Source of the DNA: Trema orientale
Lineage: Eukaryota; Streptophyta; Magnoliopsida; Rosales; Cannabaceae
Length of the DNA stretch: 64,000 bases
Assembly (NCBI GenBank): GCA_002914845.1
Contig: JXTC01000156.1
Location: 62,001-126,000 of the forward strand
Reading direction: 5' to 3'
A program made the position numbers and the translations under genes. Of the stretch, positions 58,506 to 64,000 are shown piece after piece (position 1 is the stretch's first letter; every line of letters starts with the position of its first letter). The notes beneath the pieces were generated by a model that saw only the letters and a list, made by a program, of their open reading frames with translations, had not been told where the DNA came from and searched no databases.

Positions 58506-58685
58506 GTGCCTTTGGTTGTTCTTTTTTGACTGGTTCGTACTTCCTTACTCATAGACCATAGTCATAAGGAATACTATGAAATAAAATCAGACAATATGAT
58601 ACAAATATATTTAAAAAATGGAAAAAAAAAAATTCGATTACTATAATAGTTTTTATTGGTCACATTAACCGTTAAGAGTCTTAGG

Positions 58686-59910
58686 CTAGCTAGACAATGA
58701 TAGTTTGTGAGTGATGCTCTTAAGAAATGCACCAATAGCATCATACTCTTGAAGCAGCCTTAAATCGGTCTTACATTGTATGACATGAGGGAACAGCAGC
58801 CTAAAGCAGCTCTCCATAACGAATCCAACTGTCAACGGCCCAGATATCAACCTGGAAACCCGCCACGTGTCAGTGGTCCCCACCACCCTCTTCAGGACGA
58901 TCTCAGCCGATAAACACGAGCCATGGAGGATGAAGAACCACGTGGCCTCCCATGTGGGCCATACCCTACACCAGTAATAGAAAATGAGTTCATGCATGAG
59001 GCCAGAGACCATGAACGTGGCCGTGACAGCTGGGATTGAAGCCCATCTGGGCCCAACATGGCGGGCCCAGAAGCCCAAGATTGTATACGGTGGGCCGCAG
59101 GATACGGCTTACCATGAGGTTCCACCTTCTGCCCCAGAAGTCTTGTAGTGAGCTAGAGAGGTATGGTTCGTCGAAATGTGGTTCGAGCTCTACTCCCTTC
59201 AGGGCTCGAGCCAGACCCGCCGTAGTGGCTAAGATGATATCAAGAATGAGGTATATGTATAGACTGTAAAGAAATAAAATGACCTTTGAATGCATGTACT
59301 CCTTGTAATCAAACACACGAGTTACCAAAATGGCTAAAACCAAAGCTTTGAGTGCATAGACAAGAACCCATTTTTGGCCTTGTTTAGGTGTTTTATGAGA
59401 TGGGTTTTCTCTGTTTTGGCCTCTTGAATTTGATTTGGTTGGAGATTGTATCATATGGTTAGAGGCATTTTTGGGTTTATCTAATGGTTTTCGAGATGGG
59501 TTTTCCCTGTTTTTGCCATTAGGATTGTGTTTAGTACTCTTTGGTGGAGATGGGTTATGGACCTTTTGGTCAATTTGAGGTGGGTTTTTTGGGATCTCAA
59601 TTGGGAAGCAAGCATAGGCAATAAATCGACCAAGGGAATTATTAGGTGGGTCTAAAGCTAAAGGGCCTTTACCAAAAGCAAAGAGCAAAAGCTTGAAATT
59701 TGCAAGCCATGAAATAAAAAAACCAGTGATACCCCCACAATTTATAGACGAAAGATTTAGAGGAAGGTACAGAAAGAGGCATACAATTGGGAGAACACAT
59801 ATGAGTCTTTTGGCACCTTTTGAGACTATTTTACCAATAACATAGCAATAGGTCAAAGATACAACGATTGCGAGGCATACCTTGAAGAACTTGTTCATTT
59901 CACCCTCCAT
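58686..59910 (-). pseudogene. MBOAT wax synthase-like gene, copy 3, frameshifted
   Basis: The N-terminal frame runs 59910 to about 59080 (start MEGEMNKFFKV) through SLQDFWGRRWNLM and ILRPTVY. The reading frame then shifts, and the rest (WASIPAVTATFMVSGLMHELIFYYW, VLHGSC-type block, to the stop at 58686) is in another frame. Compared with copy 2, net five bases are missing just after RPTVY (near 59075-59085), where EPTL should be. Both conserved histidines survive. The hydrophilic loop is about 40 residues longer than in the intact copies because a unit with NRENPSxK is repeated. It could also be an assembly error; if real, the protein would end early and lose the catalytic His. Confidence 0.88.
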
Positions 59911-61360
59911 TTTTGAGTGTGTGATCCTCTAGTTTTTAACTTGATATGAAACCTTCTGAGTTTTTTTCTAAAATGAGGACGAGACCATACAAAGATGTTG
60001 ACAAAGCAATATGGACAAAGTAATGTATATGAATACAATATTTGAAAGTCGTGTCATGACAAAAGAGTGATGTGATGAAGTGGGATTTGAACAGAATCGA
60101 GGAAGCAGAATAGGCAGGTCAAGACTCAGAGTACCATAACGACAAGCTGTGAATGTATATAGTATTACAACTAATGAGCTGAATGTATTTATGATCAAAT
60201 AGGCAAGCCAAAAACGGACATAATAAAATAATAGAGCTAGCTACTCTTATATACAGAAGCATTTTTCAAGGAAGAAAAATACGATGACGAGTTTGTGGCA
60301 GTGTTATATAAAATCATGTTTACTAACTGTGGTAAATTTACTGTTTTCTAGTAGTTGATCATATATGTAACCAATCAAAATTAATTGGACGGAATTTAAA
60401 TTGCTTGATTCAACGTTTGAATGGGTACATTTAAATAAAATGTTTGTTTGTTTTTTTTTAATTTGTATAACTGAAATTAAGGAGTAAGATGTTTTTAAGA
60501 TATTGTTTGAGAAAATTTCTGTTATGTTTCAATTTTAAAATAAAAATAAAAATAAAAAAAGTCACCAAACAAGCTTAAAATTTGCAAATGCTAGAACTTT
60601 AGACATTTAATAAGCTATTTCGTATATAAGTTTTAATCCTAATTAATTAAGTTATTTTCTAATCTAAACATAAACTTATTAAAGTGAAGAAAAAACCTGA
60701 ATTTTTTTAAATAAAGAAAACGACGTGCAACTTACTCTTTTGATTTTGCAATATTTAAAGATATAGCTTCTATAAACGAACGTTTAATACTATTTTTAAA
60801 GATAGTTTGTACATATGGCAGTTGTATAATATATTAGTAGAACCACGCATAGACATGCATCCGAGTTTTATCAGGTCAAAAGAGACTTTTTAATTTCTAT
60901 TACCGAGTTTGATGGCAAGGTGGAGATGCAAATTAATAATCAAGTAAACTAAAATATTTTTTTTCTTTTTTTATTTTAGTATTGTGTGTATAAATGTTAA
61001 TTAGAATTTTTTCCCCCTCCAAACATCATAAAGTCATGAAACATTTTTGTTTTATGTGCACGATTAAGATGAATTTGTGGTGATGTCCTTAATATATATG
61101 GAGAAAATTTCGATGGTTACGTCTCCATGAGTAACCATCATTAAAATGCGTGTAATAATAAATTTATTATTTAAATTAGAGTATCACTAAGTTGACTTTC
61201 TAAAAAAAAAATTATAATATTAATGATAATTAATTATAATAAATTTTGTTGCACAACTACCAATTTAATTACAACCGTTAGATTTTTATCCAACGGTTAG
61301 AAAAACAGTATCCATCGATGGGTAAATATAGTAGTAACTATTGAAACCTCACCATATATA
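59911..61360. other. Upstream region of MBOAT copy 3
   Basis: AT-rich; no other gene recognised. The 61.1-61.36 kb stretch has an inverted pair (GATGGTTAC / GTAACTATTG) that may be another small foldback. Confidence 0.4.
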
Positions 61361-61364
61361 TAAA

Positions 61365-61560
61365 ATAATGTTAGGCATCCCAAAATTTGTACTAAATTTT
61401 TAATTCCAAATATATATAGTATGTGAATTGGCATTATTCAATTGGTGAATATGATTAATTTATTTGTAGTAAGTTCTAATATACCAATTGAACAATGTTA
61501 ACTCATATGCAATATGTGTTGGCATTAAAAATTTGATAACAATCTTGATATATCTAATAT
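61365..61560. mobile_element. Foldback MITE related to 46150-46390
   Basis: CCCAAAATTTGTACTAAATTTTTAAT at left pairs loosely with the right end ATTAAAAATTTGATAAC; both elements share the ATTTATTTGTAGTAAGTT block. Approximate ends. Confidence 0.45.
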
Positions 61561-63631
61561 CAACTACATATATATTCATAAATTATAAGAGATTTCCTCA
61601 ATTGATTAGCTTTTTCAATTAATATTTAAGTCCGAGGATTCTGACACTGATCAAACACGCATGTCGTGCGCATTTCATTTTAAGTGTGCAAAAGATATGT
61701 TGTTCACAACTCAATTGTTGTGTTCATTAAGACTTCTTTTTCCTCTTAATTATATTCAAACTTAATTATTGCTTAATTATTGCTTTTGTTTGGTTTTGTC
61801 GTCTTCAAAAGCTTAATTTATTTCATATTGATATCTGCTGATGGAAATTTTTGTCAAATACATCAAAGTGACCGAATTCCTTAGATATCGGAGTTAAACA
61901 CAAACAAGAGTATAATATTGTAGAAAGTAGATAGGCGCCACACTTTTGCACGTAGTTCCGGCTAAATCTCATGCCTACATTAACAATGTTTCACTATGTA
62001 GTTCCAGAGTGCAAATTAGCTACAATTCACCATAGAAATGATTCTATCATTTTTCCACGCCAGACCCTCTGTATTTATATATAGATGGTCAAAGTTCGTA
62101 ATTAGATAAGGAGAACAACCAATAAGATAATTCATTAAACAGTACTTATCTTATTTAATGTATTCTATTTAAGATCAATTATTAATTTTGAGTTTATCCC
62201 GTATTTTGTACAATAGTATCGTGTATATATATATAGCAAAGTGCACAAGTCACTTAATCAAAGTAATCTCTAGTGAGGTTGATGATCAGACAATAATTTA
62301 TAAATTCAAGAACAACATTAACTAATTGAAATCACTTTAAAAATCATGTCTAAACTTACTTATGTCTATCTATGGTGCGCCTTCATTTATAATATATGAA
62401 TCCGGAATCCCAGTTAAAGTTAGTAACTAGTAAGTAGTGACCATCCAATTAGTGAATTCAACTGAATTCTGAAGGACCTCTTGTTCAATTTTTCCAAGGT
62501 TTAAGAGTGAGCTTTCTGTGAGAAGAAAAAGAGTTAGGAGCGGTAAATCTTCTTATTACAAAGGTTAGATTTATGCTAGGTGTCAATGTGCCATTCAACT
62601 GAAACAGAATCACAATATTATTATAACATCAATAATGTCTTGTAGCTAATTCTTAGTGGCATTTTAATTGGATGTGGACGTTATTACTCATTATTATAAG
62701 ATCAATGACACAATAAGAAACCTCACGTGCCTATCCACTTTTTTTCCCTCTCTTTTTTTGGCTACACCCAATCAGTTGATAGTTAAGATGAACCTTTCAA
62801 AGTGTGGTAAGTGTTGTGCCCACCATGCCAGCTTGGGTTTCAATCTGGTCTCCAATATAGATTTGTGTGGTGAGATTTTCTTTTATTGTCTTTTTCTTTT
62901 TACATCTTTATAGCTTGGTGAGATATTACAAATGAAAAAGGAAATATCATGTAAGTACGTAAGAAAAAACCTCTGAGAAAAAACAAATTACATGTAAGGA
63001 AATATCATATAAGTACGTAAGAAAAAACCTCTGAGAAGAACAAATTACATGTAAGGAAAAGAAGAAAGAAAACAGCTAAGTGGCTGAATGAAACTAAAGA
63101 TGAAACCCATAATCATATTTTTTTTGTTTCCTTTATCTTTATAACCAATACCGATTTTGAGCTTTTATTTATTGGGCTTCATTATAGTTATTATTAGTAC
63201 CATTATTTGGGATTAATTACTTTATACACTTCCATTATTAAATAGTTCCAAGGGCAAGACATTGTGATGGAATTTATTAGTTAGAAGAATTGATTGCAAG
63301 AAAAGAAAAGAAAAGAAAAGTGATTCTCCTTTCTAACATTACCAGCAGGTTTTCCTCCATCTTTGAGTTGACCTGACATATTTTTATTCACGTATGAATA
63401 CTTTCCTTTGCCAACCAAGTGGGAGGTATGATTAAAATCCAGTTATGTTGGTAAAATAAAAGAAAAATAGGGGAAAAAAAAGAGTAATTGTATCCCTTTC
63501 CTTTTTCCTTTTAATATTTTACTTTACCTTTTTACTTCATTACCTTCCCTGCCTTTTCTTTTTGTTTCTATGACCTTTTCATCTTTTCATTTCAAAAGCA
63601 TACATACATAAAAACAAAATGATTAATTATA
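61561..63631. other. Intergenic, no gene recognised
   Basis: AT-rich DNA. 61.9-62.1 kb has LTR-like wording (GTAGTTCCGGCTAAATCTC, TTTCACTATG). A (AAAAG)n tract is at 63298-63319. Nothing coding is supported. Confidence 0.4.
62939..63056 (+). repeat. Two tandem copies of a ~60-bp unit
   Basis: GGAAATATCAT(G/A)TAAGTACGTAAG plus AAAAAACCTCTGAGAA is repeated twice in a row. Confidence 0.85.
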
Positions 63632-63965
63632 TTTTTAGTCCTTGAAAAATAATTTAAATTGTATTTCAGTTCATAACTTTTAAAAATGTATTTTCATATT
63701 TGGTCTATAAATTATGTTTCTGACCTATTTTGATATTTAAACTTTCGAATTAATCTCACATTCTACTATTTTAAACTATAGTTTTTTTTTTTTTTTTTAC
63801 CGGTTTTGGTTTGTAGTTCATAATAGAATTATTCAAATTGAAACATAAGAAAAGATAATCTAAATAGCTAAACGTACCATTTGAATTTCAAGAACCAAAC
63901 TAAGATAAAAACATGGTTTACGGTTCAAATCTATAAAACTTTGAAAGTCACAGACCAAGCTAGAT
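63632..63965. mobile_element. Foldback element near the right edge
   Basis: TAGTCCTTGAAAAATAA and TCACAGACCAAGCTAGATA sides are inverse in character, and inner blocks (TTTGGTCTATAAATTATG / ACATGGTTTACGGTTC) pair weakly. Similar in style to family 3 but degraded. Confidence 0.4.
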
Positions 63966-64000
63966 ATTTAATTACTTTTCGAGTAATAAAATACAACTAA

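Overview
The window is AT-rich plant nuclear DNA, most likely from a dicot. The coding genes are split by GT-AG introns and are all of plant type: coiled-coil NB-ARC-LRR immune receptors, chloroplast pheophytinase, SLX1-like GIY-YIG nuclease, plant wax-synthase-type MBOAT acyltransferases and a plant FMO. The space between genes is packed with small non-autonomous transposons, SINEs and LTR remnants. The species cannot be named from the sequence. There is one assembly gap (43184-43508).

Layout. 1-1017 (-) is the 5' part of a CC-NB-LRR gene that runs off the left edge. 1-14 kb otherwise holds transposons: 172-bp and 170-184-bp foldback MITEs with 9-bp target duplications, larger foldbacks, a SINE, LTR-like fragments, and a cluster of AAAACGACA motifs. 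14.7-17.3 kb (+) is a five-exon pheophytinase gene. It is followed by a broken CC-NB-LRR pseudogene (18.06-21.36 kb), then by a decayed copy of the last two pheophytinase exons (21.5-22.15 kb). 23.6-24.86 kb (+) is a three-exon SLX1-like gene. 25.7-31.8 kb (-) holds two intact single-exon MBOAT genes with a 5'-truncated MBOAT pseudogene between them. 33.6-37.5 kb (-) is an FMO gene of about eight exons. 38-46 kb is repeat-rich, with a degenerate ~90-bp palindromic tandem array around the gap. 46.7-53.6 kb (+) is a two-exon CC-NB-LRR gene with a full-length open frame but ruined nucleotide-binding motifs. Its 3.6-kb intron holds a hAT-like element, a tandem duplication and a solo LTR. 53.6-57.4 kb is a duplicated 3' flank with an LRR relic. 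58.7-59.9 kb (-) is a third MBOAT gene broken by a frameshift. The last 4 kb hold only repeats and unassigned DNA.

The genes do not form a pathway. Two expanding families (NLRs and MBOAT wax-synthase-like genes) show births and deaths side by side with single-copy housekeeping genes (pheophytinase, SLX1-like). Transposon insertions let parts of the history be ordered. Two Mutator-like elements sit in only one of two paralogous MBOAT flanks, so they arrived after that duplication. In the NLR intron the order is hAT element, tandem duplication, then LTR insertion. The observations most worth follow-up are the P-loop-less NLR, the dispersed TGTCGTTT/AAACGACA clusters, and the families of small Mutator-like foldbacks whose target duplications can be read directly.
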